In this document: positions 1 to 6,549 of the stretch, piece after piece | Layout of the letters: every line of letters begins with the position of its first letter | Numbering within the stretch: the first letter of the stretch is position 1 | Origin: Xanthobacteraceae bacterium | GTDB taxonomy: Bacteria; Pseudomonadota; Alphaproteobacteria; Rhizobiales; Xanthobacteraceae | Length of the DNA stretch: 8,415 nt | Direction of reading: 5' to 3' | NCBI GenBank assembly: GCA_030039655.1 | Contig: JASHVC010000427.1 | Location: forward strand, 1 to 8,415 | Translations under genes and position numbers: made by a program | Notes under the pieces: model-generated | What the model was told of the DNA's origin: nothing | The model's database searches: none | What the model saw: only the letters and a program-made list of their open reading frames with translations

Positions 1-30
1 CGCGCTTACCGCGCCGCGCGCCGCGCACTG

Positions 31-1089
31 GTGATCAGCGACCCGCAGCCGGTCGGCAGCGTGCAAAATCTTTGGATCTCCGCGGGCCAAGGGGCGAATA
101 TCGGAATTTTCCTGCTCCTGCTGGGCGGTTTTCTTTACGTCGGCCGCGAGATCCTGGTACCCATCCTGATCGCGGCCGTGGTCGCCATGACGCTTGCGCC
201 ACTCATCAAGGCCGGCAAAAGCCGCGGCATTTCGCCGTGGATTACCGGCATCCTCATTGTCGTGTTCGCGATCGGCCTGCTCGCGCTCGCGGCGACCGCC
301 ATCGCCGCGCCGGTCAGCGAGTGGATCGGTCGCGCCCCGGAGATAGGCGCTACTATCAAGCAAAGACTGTCGGTGCTCGAGCCGCCACTCGCGGCCTTGC
401 GCGAACTGCAGACCGCCGTATTCGGCACCGGCAGCAGGCCCGCCCAAACGGTCGCTACACCCAACGTTGTGCTACCTGTTGTCGCCTTTCTCACGCCCGC
501 CGCCGGCCAGCTGCTGCTGTTCTTCGGTACGCTGCTGTTCTTCCTCGCCGGCCAACTCGAACTGCGCAACCAACTCGTGTCGGCGTTCGCAAGCCATGAG
601 GGCAAGCTGCGCTTCCTGCGCATCATGAACGACATCGAGCGAAACCTCGCCGGCTATCTCGCCGTGGTGACGATGATCAACGCAGTGCTAGGGATCATCG
701 TGGCGCTCGGCGCCTGGCTCATCGGCTTGCCCAATCCGGTGATCTTCGGCCTTTTGGCGGCATTTCTGAATTACGTTCCCTATGTGGGGCCGGCCATCAT
801 GGTCATGGTCCTGTTCGGCGTGGGGCTGGTGACATTCCCCTCGCTCGGCCACGCACTCATCGCACCCGTGGCACTCATTGGATTGACTACCCTCGAGGGT
901 CACTTCATCACGCCGACCATCGTCGGCCGGCGCATCACGCTTAATCCGCTCATCGTCGTGCTGGCGCTGGCGTTTTGGACCTGGATATGGGGACCGATCG
1001 GCGCGTTCCTCGCGGTGCCGTTGTCGATCGTCGGCCTGGTCGTCGTAAGCCACTTGTTCCCGGCCGACGAAGCCAAGCTTCCGGATTGA
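31..1089 (+). CDS. AI-2E family transporter (PF01594 permease), possibly 5'-incomplete
   Basis: This is a polytopic inner-membrane protein of the AI-2E/PerM family, whose members export or exchange small solutes; the substrate here cannot be read from sequence. Hydrophobic segments lie near residues 24-56 (two helices), 70-93, 148-173, 208-232, 236-266, 274-288 and 305-341. A soluble, charged stretch at about 98-130 follows the third helix, as usual in this family. Family marks are YVPYVGP at 248-254, the stretch EGHFITPTIVGRR at 289-301, and the glycine-rich WGPIGAFLAVPL near the end. At 352 residues the length is normal. The GTG at 31 has no visible ribosome binding site, and the reading frame stays open to base 1, so the true start may lie outside the window. 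The next gene on the same strand begins 66 bases downstream, so the two may be co-transcribed. Family assignment is firm; a role in quorum sensing is not implied. Confidence 0.9.
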   Translation: MISDPQPVGSVQNLWISAGQGANIGIFLLLLGGFLYVGREILVPILIAAVVAMTLAPLIKAGKSRGISPWITGILIVVFAIGLLALAATAIAAPVSEWIGRAPEIGATIKQRLSVLEPPLAALRELQTAVFGTGSRPAQTVATPNVVLPVVAFLTPAAGQLLLFFGTLLFFLAGQLELRNQLVSAFASHEGKLRFLRIMNDIERNLAGYLAVVTMINAVLGIIVALGAWLIGLPNPVIFGLLAAFLNYVPYVGPAIMVMVLFGVGLVTFPSLGHALIAPVALIGLTTLEGHFITPTIVGRRITLNPLIVVLALAFWTWIWGPIGAFLAVPLSIVGLVVVSHLFPADEAKLPD

Positions 1090-1144
1090 TTGGAACTTTC
1101 CATCCGCCAAACGCTTATCCGGGCAACTCAGAATCCCCACGCAT

Positions 1145-1149
1145 GGAGA
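1145..1149 (+). promoter_or_regulatory. Ribosome binding site for the DUF883 gene
   Basis: GGAGA lies six bases before the ATG at 1156. It settles the start: the in-frame TTG at 1090 directly abuts the previous stop codon, has no such site, and would add 22 residues unlike the family N-terminus. Confidence 0.7.
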
Positions 1150-1155
1150 ATACCC

Positions 1156-1557
1156 ATGAGTACGTCTACGGCATCGCAGCACGCTCGAGACGCAATGAGA
1201 GAAACCGCCGGTGATGCACGTGAAGGCCTGCGCGAAGTAGGCAAGGCCGCCTCCGCCACATCGAGCGACATTCAGAAGGACCTGCAGGCGCTGCGCGATG
1301 ATCTCACGCGCCTTGCCGAGGAAGTCTCCGACATCGTTTCCGCGAAGGGCAACGCGGCCTGGCGGCGGGCGAAGACCGGCGTCAACGGCGTGATCTCCGA
1401 CGCGCAGAACAAGGGACGCGATGCGGCTCACGCGGTGCGCGACGTGTCTGACAATTTCGTCGACGCCGTCGATGAGTCGATCCAGGACCGGCCCTACGCC
1501 ACGCTGGCCCTGGTTGCCATCGCCGGCTTCATCTTCGGAGCGGCTTTGCGGCGCTGA
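1156..1557 (+). CDS. DUF883 / YqjD-ElaB-like membrane-anchored protein
   Basis: A small 133-residue protein. Residues 1-110 are almost entirely charged and alanine-rich with heptad-like spacing, predicting a long amphipathic helix or coiled coil. One hydrophobic anchor follows at about 114-130, and the chain ends in two arginines. A helical rod, the RPYATLALVAIAGFIFGAAL-type anchor and an arginine tail are together the plan of the DUF883 family (E. coli YqjD, ElaB, YgaM). E. coli YqjD is tail-anchored in the inner membrane and reported to bind ribosomes in stationary phase; family members are often induced by stress. Ribosome binding here is inference. The gene follows the AI-2E permease on the same strand and converges with the DUF1989 gene, leaving 35 bases between stop codons. 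Family call is good; function is unknown. Confidence 0.82.
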   Translation: MSTSTASQHARDAMRETAGDAREGLREVGKAASATSSDIQKDLQALRDDLTRLAEEVSDIVSAKGNAAWRRAKTGVNGVISDAQNKGRDAAHAVRDVSDNFVDAVDESIQDRPYATLALVAIAGFIFGAALRR

Positions 1558-1592
1558 CTGCCGCCGGTTGCCTGTCGGCTCGATCCGTGCGG

Positions 1593-2222
1593 CTACTTGA
1601 GAAGTTCCAGCATTAGCGGCTTGAGCCGATAGTTGTTGCACGCGTTAAACAGTACCGGACAATTGGAAATGGCCACGATCTGCGGCATCAGGGCCCGCAT
1701 GACCATGTAGTCCCCCGACTTGCCTTTCGGCGCACGGATCTCCCACACGCCGTTCTGGTCGTATGCCACCGTCATGAAGATATTAAAGCAGGCGTCGACG
1801 TTGAAATTCCAGCGGTCCATCCCGTAACCGCGAATGGCCGATTCAAGATTGGACTGGCAATTCGCCGCGCCTTTGCCGACGTCGCCGTATCGCGTCACGT
1901 TCAACTGCTCACTACAATAGCCGCCGCCGCAATAGTTCTCGCCGGTAAGGTCCTCTTCGATTTGCCACATCTTGCGGGCGCAGTTGCTGTAGAGCACGTG
2001 CGGAGCTGTTAGCTTCCAACATAAATTAACGGCGCGGCTGGAAAGCATCGACAACAGTTCTCGCACATCATCGCGATTGAACGAGATCAGATCGGCGACC
2101 TGTTCGCCCTCGGGCTGGGTCAGCTTCAATCTCTGACCGGCCTCGATCTCGAAGCTGATGCCCGTGCCCGGCGCGAGAGTGACGGGCTCACCCGGATGAA
2201 GTTCTGCAGTCGCTCGGCTCAT
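1593..2222 (-). CDS. DUF1989 family (urea carboxylase-associated-like) protein
   Basis: A 209-residue soluble protein of the DUF1989 family (PF09347, 'urea carboxylase-associated'). Visible marks are GEQVADLISFNRDD at 39-52, a region resembling the family 'ED-x-G...C' signature at 90-103, NCQSNLESAI at 121-130, DACFNIFM at 143-150, GDYMVMRA at 170-177 and SNCPV at 187-191. Characterised relatives are the CgdA/CgdB subunits of carboxyguanidine deiminase, encoded with urea carboxylase in guanidine degradation. No urea carboxylase, allophanate hydrolase or partner DUF1989 gene is present here, so that reaction should not be transferred. The protein has eight cysteines (68, 81, 98, 103, 122, 145, 188, 195), suggesting metal binding. 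The ATG at 2222 is preceded by AAAGG at 2234-2238. It lies 29 bases after ribF on the same strand and is probably co-transcribed. G+C is about 56% by hand count, below its neighbours. Confidence 0.8.
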   Translation of the reverse strand: MSRATAELHPGEPVTLAPGTGISFEIEAGQRLKLTQPEGEQVADLISFNRDDVRELLSMLSSRAVNLCWKLTAPHVLYSNCARKMWQIEEDLTGENYCGGGYCSEQLNVTRYGDVGKGAANCQSNLESAIRGYGMDRWNFNVDACFNIFMTVAYDQNGVWEIRAPKGKSGDYMVMRALMPQIVAISNCPVLFNACNNYRLKPLMLELLK

Positions 2223-2251
2223 GATGACAAGGACCTTTCTGAAACACCCCG

Positions 2252-3211
2252 CTAGATGGGCGGGAACGCATCCGGGCGCCGCGACAGCGCTTCGCGCGCA
2301 CGGCGCGCGTCGTCCTGCATCTGCCGAATGAGATCGTCGATCGAAGCGAATTTCTCTTCGGCGCGCAACCAGGCGATGAAGGCAACATCCATATCGCGGC
2401 CGTAAAGGTCACCAGCAAAATCGAACAGAAAGACCTCCAGCAACACCACGCCGCTGTCGAACATCGGACGCCGACCGAAGCTCGCTACGCCATCGTAATG
2501 CCGACCGTCGATCCCGACGCGCACCGCGTAGATGCCGTGACGCAGGCGGCAAGCCGCATCGAGCGTCAGGTTCGCCGTGGGGAAGCCGAGCTCGCGGCCG
2601 CGTTTGTCGCCGTGGATCACCTTGCCCGACACGAACCAGGGATAGCCGAGAAACTCGGTCGCCTCCTCGACGTTGCCGGCGGCGAGCGCCGCGCGGATCG
2701 GACCAGACGACACCGGACGGCCGTTGTCCTCGAAAGGCGGCACCACGTCGACGGTGAAGCCGCACTTTTTTCCTTCAGCGATCAGAAAATCCGGCGAGCC
2801 GGCGCGCTTCAGCCCGAAATGGAAGTTAAAGCCGATCACCGCACCGCTCACCGCAAACTGCTCGACCAGGATGCGCGCGACGAACTCTTCGGCGGTCAAC
2901 CGCGCGAGCGCAGCATCGAACGTCAGCACGATTGCCCCGTCGAGCTCGGTCGCGGCGAGAAGCCGCAACTTGGCAGCCTCGTCGGTCAGCCGGAACAGCC
3001 GCTCTTTCGGATTGAAGAAGTCACGGGGATGCGGCTCGAAGGTCATCGCAACCGCTTTTTTGCCGAGCGCCTTGGCACGATTGTGCGCCACAGCAATCAC
3101 GGCCCTGTGGCCGCGATGCACGCCGTCAAAATTGCCAATGGCGACGACCGCGCCGCGTAAGGAAGCGTCGGGCGCGTTGTCGCGCACGACGATGAAGTCT
3201 TTCGTCGGCAT
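2252..3211 (-). CDS. ribF: Bifunctional riboflavin kinase / FAD synthetase RibF
   Basis: A cytoplasmic enzyme that phosphorylates riboflavin to FMN and then adenylylates FMN to FAD. The N-terminal nucleotidyltransferase domain (about 18-185) shows GNFDGVHRGH at 26-35 (the HxGH nucleotide-binding motif), TFEPHPRDFF at 57-66, GFNFHFGLKRAG at 127-138 and VSSGPIR at 167-173 (the counterpart of the SSTxIR motif). The C-terminal flavokinase domain (about 186-310) shows GRELGFPTANL at 205-215, with the Thr-Asn pair that binds Mg-ATP, GVASFGRRPMF at 241-251, and LEVFLFDF at 258-265 carrying the candidate catalytic Glu259. Length (319) is normal. GFNF in place of the commoner GxDF is a mild deviation. 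The ATG at 3211 lacks a clear ribosome binding site, but the protein begins where the family does. In many related genomes ribF is followed by ileS and lspA; here a DUF1989 gene follows instead. Confidence 0.96.
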   Translation of the reverse strand: MPTKDFIVVRDNAPDASLRGAVVAIGNFDGVHRGHRAVIAVAHNRAKALGKKAVAMTFEPHPRDFFNPKERLFRLTDEAAKLRLLAATELDGAIVLTFDAALARLTAEEFVARILVEQFAVSGAVIGFNFHFGLKRAGSPDFLIAEGKKCGFTVDVVPPFEDNGRPVSSGPIRAALAAGNVEEATEFLGYPWFVSGKVIHGDKRGRELGFPTANLTLDAACRLRHGIYAVRVGIDGRHYDGVASFGRRPMFDSGVVLLEVFLFDFAGDLYGRDMDVAFIAWLRAEEKFASIDDLIRQMQDDARRAREALSRRPDAFPPI

Positions 3212-3250
3212 CGAGCGGCAAATGGTTAAGAAACTTCAGCAGGGCTTAGT

Positions 3251-3310
3251 GCCGTCGCGGCAGCCGCCGAGTCAAGGGAGCATAAGGGGCCCGTCGCGGG
3301 CAGCCGACGA
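3251..3310. repeat. Two copies of a small GC-rich hairpin repeat
   Basis: Copy 1 (3251-3270) starts GCCG-TCG-CGGC, a 4-bp stem with a TCG loop. Copy 2 (3289-3310) starts GCCCG-TCG-CGGGC, a 5-bp stem with the same loop. Each is followed by AGCCG(C/A)CGA. The copies differ by one added C/G pair, inserted on both sides of the stem, and one substitution outside it. The gap between copies is 18 bases. Role unknown: a short genomic repeat or an RNA element in a leader are both possible. Confidence 0.55.
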
Positions 3311-3480
3311 AAGCTCCTGGGTTCCGCGATTAACACCTTGTTCAACACGTGGTGGTACTTCTACCCGCTCTTCGGCAGGGGCCGCTCGAGGGGCTGACTC
3401 TGCCCGATTGTTGCGAGCCCAAGTCTTCGCCGACCCAAGTCTGTTGGAGACAAGGTCGGATTCGCGCAATTGCCCGCGCC

Positions 3481-3485
3481 AGGAG
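3481..3485 (+). promoter_or_regulatory. Ribosome binding site for the CheY-like gene
   Basis: AGGAG six bases before the ATG at 3492. This near-consensus site fixes the start and rejects the much longer open frame that extends upstream into the antisense of ribF. Confidence 0.85.
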
Positions 3486-3491
3486 CGAGCC

Positions 3492-3893
3492 ATGGCTCTC
3501 GATCCGACAATGCCTGTGCTCGTGGTCGACGACTACAGCACGATGATCCGCATCATTCGCAATCTCCTTCGCCAACTCGGCTTTGCCGACGTTGACGATG
3601 CCAACGACGGCGCTTCCGCCCTCGCCAAGATGCGATCAAGGCGCTATGGGCTGGTCATTTCCGATTGGAATATGGAGCCGATGAGCGGCTTCGACCTGTT
3701 GCAGCATGTCCGCTCCGACCCCGGCTTCAGCGATACGCCTTTCATCATGGTCACCGCCGAATCCAAGACCGAGAACGTGATCGCGGCGAAAAAGGCCGGC
3801 GTGAGCAATTACATCGTCAAGCCGTTCAACGCGCAGACATTGAAGTCCAAGATCGAGGCCGTGTTTGCCGATAAGGCCACCACGGCGGCCTGA
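3492..3893 (+). CDS. Single-domain CheY-like response regulator
   Basis: A 133-residue receiver domain with no output domain. All receiver residues are present: acidic pair Asp13-Asp14, phosphoacceptor Asp58, switch Thr88, Tyr107 at the position of CheY Tyr106, and Lys110 followed by Pro111 in the KPF motif. The sequence around the phosphoacceptor, SDWNMEPMSG (57-66), matches the chemotaxis CheY pattern DWNMPxMxG, making a flagellar-motor or chemotaxis type more likely than a stress type. It would act in the cytoplasm by binding a partner when phosphorylated. No CheA, CheW, MCP or histidine kinase gene is in the window, so the kinase must be elsewhere. It stands alone between ribF (divergent) and the HAD hydrolase (convergent, 8 bases between stop codons, no terminator seen). 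A membrane EAL-domain protein with a possible flagellar role is encoded about 1 kb away. Confidence 0.93.
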   Translation: MALDPTMPVLVVDDYSTMIRIIRNLLRQLGFADVDDANDGASALAKMRSRRYGLVISDWNMEPMSGFDLLQHVRSDPGFSDTPFIMVTAESKTENVIAAKKAGVSNYIVKPFNAQTLKSKIEAVFADKATTAA

Positions 3894-3901
3894 AGCGCCC
3901 T

Positions 3902-4801
3902 TCACCAAACAAGTCCGCGCATGATCGCCTTCGGCGTGACGCCGGCGGCGGCAAACATCGCATTCAAGGCGGCGACGTCCGGCGCCTCGCGCGAACCGTA
4001 TGCCTCGGCATGCAGGCGTGAGGTGACGAAGATACAATCGAGCCCGAACGCCGCCGCGCCGGACAAGTCGGTGCGCACCGAATCCCCGATGGCGAGCACG
4101 CGGTTGAGCGAAGGCTGCACTCCGCCGCGCAATGAAGCGGCCTTTGCGAGTGCCGTCCGGTAGATCGGCATGTACGGTTTGCCACAATAAAGCACATTGC
4201 CGCCGAGCGCCCCATAGGCATCGGCGATCGCGCCGGCGCAGTAGATCAGAGTGTCGCCGCGCTCCACCACGACGTCGGGGTTGGCGCAAACCATAAACAG
4301 TTGGCGTGCGCGCATCAACGCCAGCATCGCGCGGTAGCTCTCAGGTGTTTCCGTCGTATCGTCGAACAGACCCGAGCACACCACGTAATCGGCGCTTTCC
4401 ATCGGCGCGAAGACCACATTGAGTCCGTCGAAGATCGGCAGGTCGCGCGGCGGGCCGATATGGAACATGCTCTCGTTGAGCCTTTGCTCGACAACGCCTC
4501 GCGTCACATCACCGGAACTAACGATGGCATCATAGGCCGTGCGCGGAACGCCGAGCCGGTCGAGGATGCGCATGACCGCAGCGGCGGGGCGCGGCGCATT
4601 GGTCAGCAGGATCGCCGTGCCGCCGCCCGAGCGAAAGCGCGCGAGCGCATCGCACGCATCGGCGAAAGCTGCCACGCCGTTGTGAACCACGCCCCAGACG
4701 TCGCAGAACAGCACGTCATAATCGACCCCGAGCGGTGCAAATCGTTCAATAAGGGGCACGTCGGTTTGCGGCAAAGGATCTTCGTTTGGCGGTGAGGTCA
4801 T
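3902..4801 (-). CDS. TIGR01459-type HAD class IIA hydrolase
   Basis: A 299-residue cytoplasmic protein of the HAD superfamily, class IIA (NagD/PGP-like cap), matching the alphaproteobacterial TIGR01459 group; the substrate is unknown. Motif I is FCDVWGVVHNG (32-42) with nucleophile Asp34. Motif II is LLTNAP (65-70) with Thr67. Lys208 in CGKPYMPIY serves as motif III. Motif IV is IGDSVRTDLSGA (238-249) with Asp240 and Asp245. The residue two after the nucleophile, usually the Asp acid/base, is Trp36; to my recollection DVWG is typical of this subgroup, so this is a family trait rather than damage. The ATG at 4801 was preferred over an in-frame TTG at 4822; neither has a good ribosome binding site. 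It starts 48 bases after the stop of the EAL gene on the same strand and is probably co-transcribed with it. In related genomes this gene commonly sits close to ribF. Confidence 0.92.
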   Translation of the reverse strand: MTSPPNEDPLPQTDVPLIERFAPLGVDYDVLFCDVWGVVHNGVAAFADACDALARFRSGGGTAILLTNAPRPAAAVMRILDRLGVPRTAYDAIVSSGDVTRGVVEQRLNESMFHIGPPRDLPIFDGLNVVFAPMESADYVVCSGLFDDTTETPESYRAMLALMRARQLFMVCANPDVVVERGDTLIYCAGAIADAYGALGGNVLYCGKPYMPIYRTALAKAASLRGGVQPSLNRVLAIGDSVRTDLSGAAAFGLDCIFVTSRLHAEAYGSREAPDVAALNAMFAAAGVTPKAIMRGLVW

Positions 4802-4849
4802 TGCCAATGAGGAGATCGGCAAATGGCGGACAGCCCAGGCTCGTGCCGG

Positions 4850-6286
4850 TCAACGACGCCCGCTGGGGCGAGCGGCTTGGTTGTTCGGCGCACTGAGGGA
4901 ATTGTTGGCGGCGGCGGCGAGAAGGTCGGCACTGGATTTTGATTGTTCGGGATCTTGTTTGACCTGTCCGTTGGTCGCTGCCCTGGCGGGCCTGACCTCA
5001 TCGCCGATTCCACCTTGCAGCGCTTCGGCGCGTACCGGCCGCGGCGGTGCGAACAGATTTCCTTGCCCAAAGCCTACGTTGCACTTGAGCACCTCGGCGG
5101 CCACGTTTTCGCTCTCAATGCGCTCAACGACCAGATCGACACCAAAACCGGCGAGCATGCCGGAGAGATCGGTGGGATCAGTATCGGGCTTGGGGAAGCC
5201 ATCGCGGCCCAGCAGGAGCGCCGCCGGCACCTTGATGAAGCGGAAGCCGCGGCCGCGCAATTCGCGCCCGTCGAGATCCAGATCGACGACGTTGTCCATG
5301 GAGAAGCGGAAGCCGCGGTCGGCAAGGACGGCAAGACTCTCATGCTCGGGCGGCCCCATGGCACGAACTGCGCTCTGGGTAAATTCGAAAACCAGCGAGG
5401 GGCCGATGGCGCGGTTGGCTTCGAGGAATTCGAGCAGTTGCGGGAACGCAGGATCGGTCAGCGTTGCGCTGGAGAGATTGCAAAACAGCCCTATCTCGCG
5501 GCTCTTGATGAGGAGTCGCCGCACCACCTGCACGCAGCGCGTCACCGTCATGTGGTCGAGCTTCGGCATTAACAAGCCGGCTTCCGCATATTTGATGAAA
5601 TCGCCGGCGACGATGACTTCGCCGCTCTCGGCTTTCATCCGCGACATCGCCTCGTAGTAGCGCACGTTGCGCTGGGGCAGCGCGACTACGGGCTGCAGAT
5701 AGAGATCGATCCTGTCGGCGTCGATGGCACCGCGGACCAACGCGATGATGGCGTCGCGATCGAGCCTGCTGAAAGCGTCGGCCCGGCGCTGGACCGAGCT
5801 GCCGGCCACTTCCAGCGCGGCCGCCGCCACGGCGGCGTCGGCTGGGTCCGCCGGTTCCGCGGATTGCCCGCGATAACTGCTGGCGCCGCCGAGCGCGGCG
5901 TTATGGGCCGCGACCGAACCGGCGAGCTCCTTTACCTGCGAGGACAGTTCGGCAAGTTCGGAGGCGCTTGGCGCCTTCTCCGTCGAACCCTCGAATGCCC
6001 GGTCGACCCTATTGTCTATGGCGCTGATCCGGCGGCCGAACTCGGCAAGTTGACGGGTCATGTCGCCGGAAGTGCGCGCCAGGCCCGCAATCCGCTCCCG
6101 GGCGTCGGCGCGCTCGCGCAGCCGCGCCGCCAAGGTGGTGTAGACCACGAGCGCCATAAACACCGCGAACGCCACCAGCGCCGCCTCCTGCTCGGTGAAG
6201 CCGAACTGAAGATACGACGCTGCACCGAGCGAGCCGGCGATCAACGCCATGCACGCCGTTACGAATACGGTGCTGAACCGCACCAT
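4850..6286 (-). CDS. Membrane-anchored degenerate EAL-domain protein, TipF-like
   Basis: 478 residues. Two membrane helices (about 5-26 and 33-53) are followed by a charged coiled-coil region (about 55-130), a linker rich in Ala and Pro (about 135-165), an EAL domain (about 180-420) and a polar, probably disordered tail. EAL domains hydrolyse c-di-GMP. Here several active-site positions remain: Glu212 (EAM for EAL), Asn270 (NLS), Glu301, Asp331, Lys352, Glu388 and Gln408. But the DDFGTG loop-6 motif is replaced by MDNVVDLD, making the second Asp Asn332, and the loop-anchoring Glu of ExTE is Gln304. Both changes predict loss of hydrolysis with possible retention of ligand binding. The layout resembles Caulobacter TipF, a c-di-GMP receptor for flagellum placement. 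That functional transfer is inference. The HAD hydrolase gene follows 48 bases downstream. Confidence 0.85.
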   Translation of the reverse strand: MVRFSTVFVTACMALIAGSLGAASYLQFGFTEQEAALVAFAVFMALVVYTTLAARLRERADARERIAGLARTSGDMTRQLAEFGRRISAIDNRVDRAFEGSTEKAPSASELAELSSQVKELAGSVAAHNAALGGASSYRGQSAEPADPADAAVAAAALEVAGSSVQRRADAFSRLDRDAIIALVRGAIDADRIDLYLQPVVALPQRNVRYYEAMSRMKAESGEVIVAGDFIKYAEAGLLMPKLDHMTVTRCVQVVRRLLIKSREIGLFCNLSSATLTDPAFPQLLEFLEANRAIGPSLVFEFTQSAVRAMGPPEHESLAVLADRGFRFSMDNVVDLDLDGRELRGRGFRFIKVPAALLLGRDGFPKPDTDPTDLSGMLAGFGVDLVVERIESENVAAEVLKCNVGFGQGNLFAPPRPVRAEALQGGIGDEVRPARAATNGQVKQDPEQSKSSADLLAAAANNSLSAPNNQAARPSGRR

Positions 6287-6549
6287 GTCGGACTCCCTCA
6301 CCCTTTACTCTATAACGCCGCGCTTATCCGCGAAAAACGCTTGGGCGTTCAGATCATAACCCGCCGTCTCGGCCACAGTCTTTCAGCAACGATCAACTGT
6401 CCACAAGGGCGAACGAACCGCACTCCTCGTCGTATCGTAGCCAAATTTTGCGCCTGCTCCTATAAGGCCACATTGGGCGTGCCCTTTAGGCCGTGATCAC
6501 GGCTCCGGGCGGTTCATTGCCATCACCTTCATGCCATGACCTTCATGCC
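6287..6549. other. Divergent intergenic region between the EAL and glycosyltransferase genes
   Basis: About 260 bases that must carry both divergent promoters. On the minus strand there is a weak promoter-like arrangement: TTTTTC, 17 bases, then TATAGA, ending just upstream of the EAL gene's ribosome binding site; it matches the consensus poorly. On the plus strand TATAAG at 6461-6466 could be a -10 element, but no good -35 is at the right distance. The region is less GC-rich than the genes on either side. No RNA gene or terminator was recognised. Confidence 0.4.
6293..6298 (-). promoter_or_regulatory. Ribosome binding site for the EAL-domain gene
   Basis: Read on the minus strand this is AGGGAG, six bases before the ATG at 6286. 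It favours that ATG over the GTG at 6301, which would put the site inside the coding region. Confidence 0.75.

Larger units (their letters stand above)
3212..3491. other. Divergent intergenic region between ribF and the CheY-like gene
   Basis: This 280-base region must hold the promoters for ribF (leftward) and the receiver gene (rightward). No convincing -35/-10 pair was found. It contains a duplicated hairpin element (3251-3270 and 3289-3310) and a 9-base direct repeat, CCCAAGTCT, at 3418-3426 and 3434-3442, 16 bases apart. No small open frame with a ribosome binding site was recognised. Confidence 0.6.

Noticed and set aside
31..1089. AI-2E transporter taken as evidence of quorum sensing
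   Set aside because: The family name is historical and most members are not shown to move autoinducer-2; no lsr or luxS gene is present.
1548..1564. Hairpin GCGGC/GCCGC over the DUF883 stop codon as a terminator
   Set aside because: Only five base pairs with a 7-base loop and no T-run after it; common by chance in this base composition.
688..1641. Long minus-strand open frame (317 codons) opposite the AI-2E and DUF883 genes
   Set aside because: Its product is rich in Arg, His, Asp and Gln without domain structure, typical of the antisense of GC-rich genes, and it runs across two well-supported genes.
1593..2222. DUF1989 gene as part of a guanidine or urea degradation operon
   Set aside because: No urea carboxylase, allophanate hydrolase, transporter or second DUF1989 gene is present in the window.
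2673..3491. Upstream extension of the CheY-like gene giving a 406-residue protein
   Set aside because: The extra part is antisense to ribF and low in recognisable structure; the ATG at 3492 has a strong AGGAG site at ideal spacing and gives an exact CheY length.
4802..4822. TTG start of the HAD hydrolase at 4822
   Set aside because: Adds seven residues without a ribosome binding site; the ATG at 4801 is the simpler start, though not proven.
5864..6496. Plus-strand open frame opposite the EAL gene's N-terminal region
   Set aside because: Arg/Gly/His-rich shadow of a real gene with no motif or convincing start.
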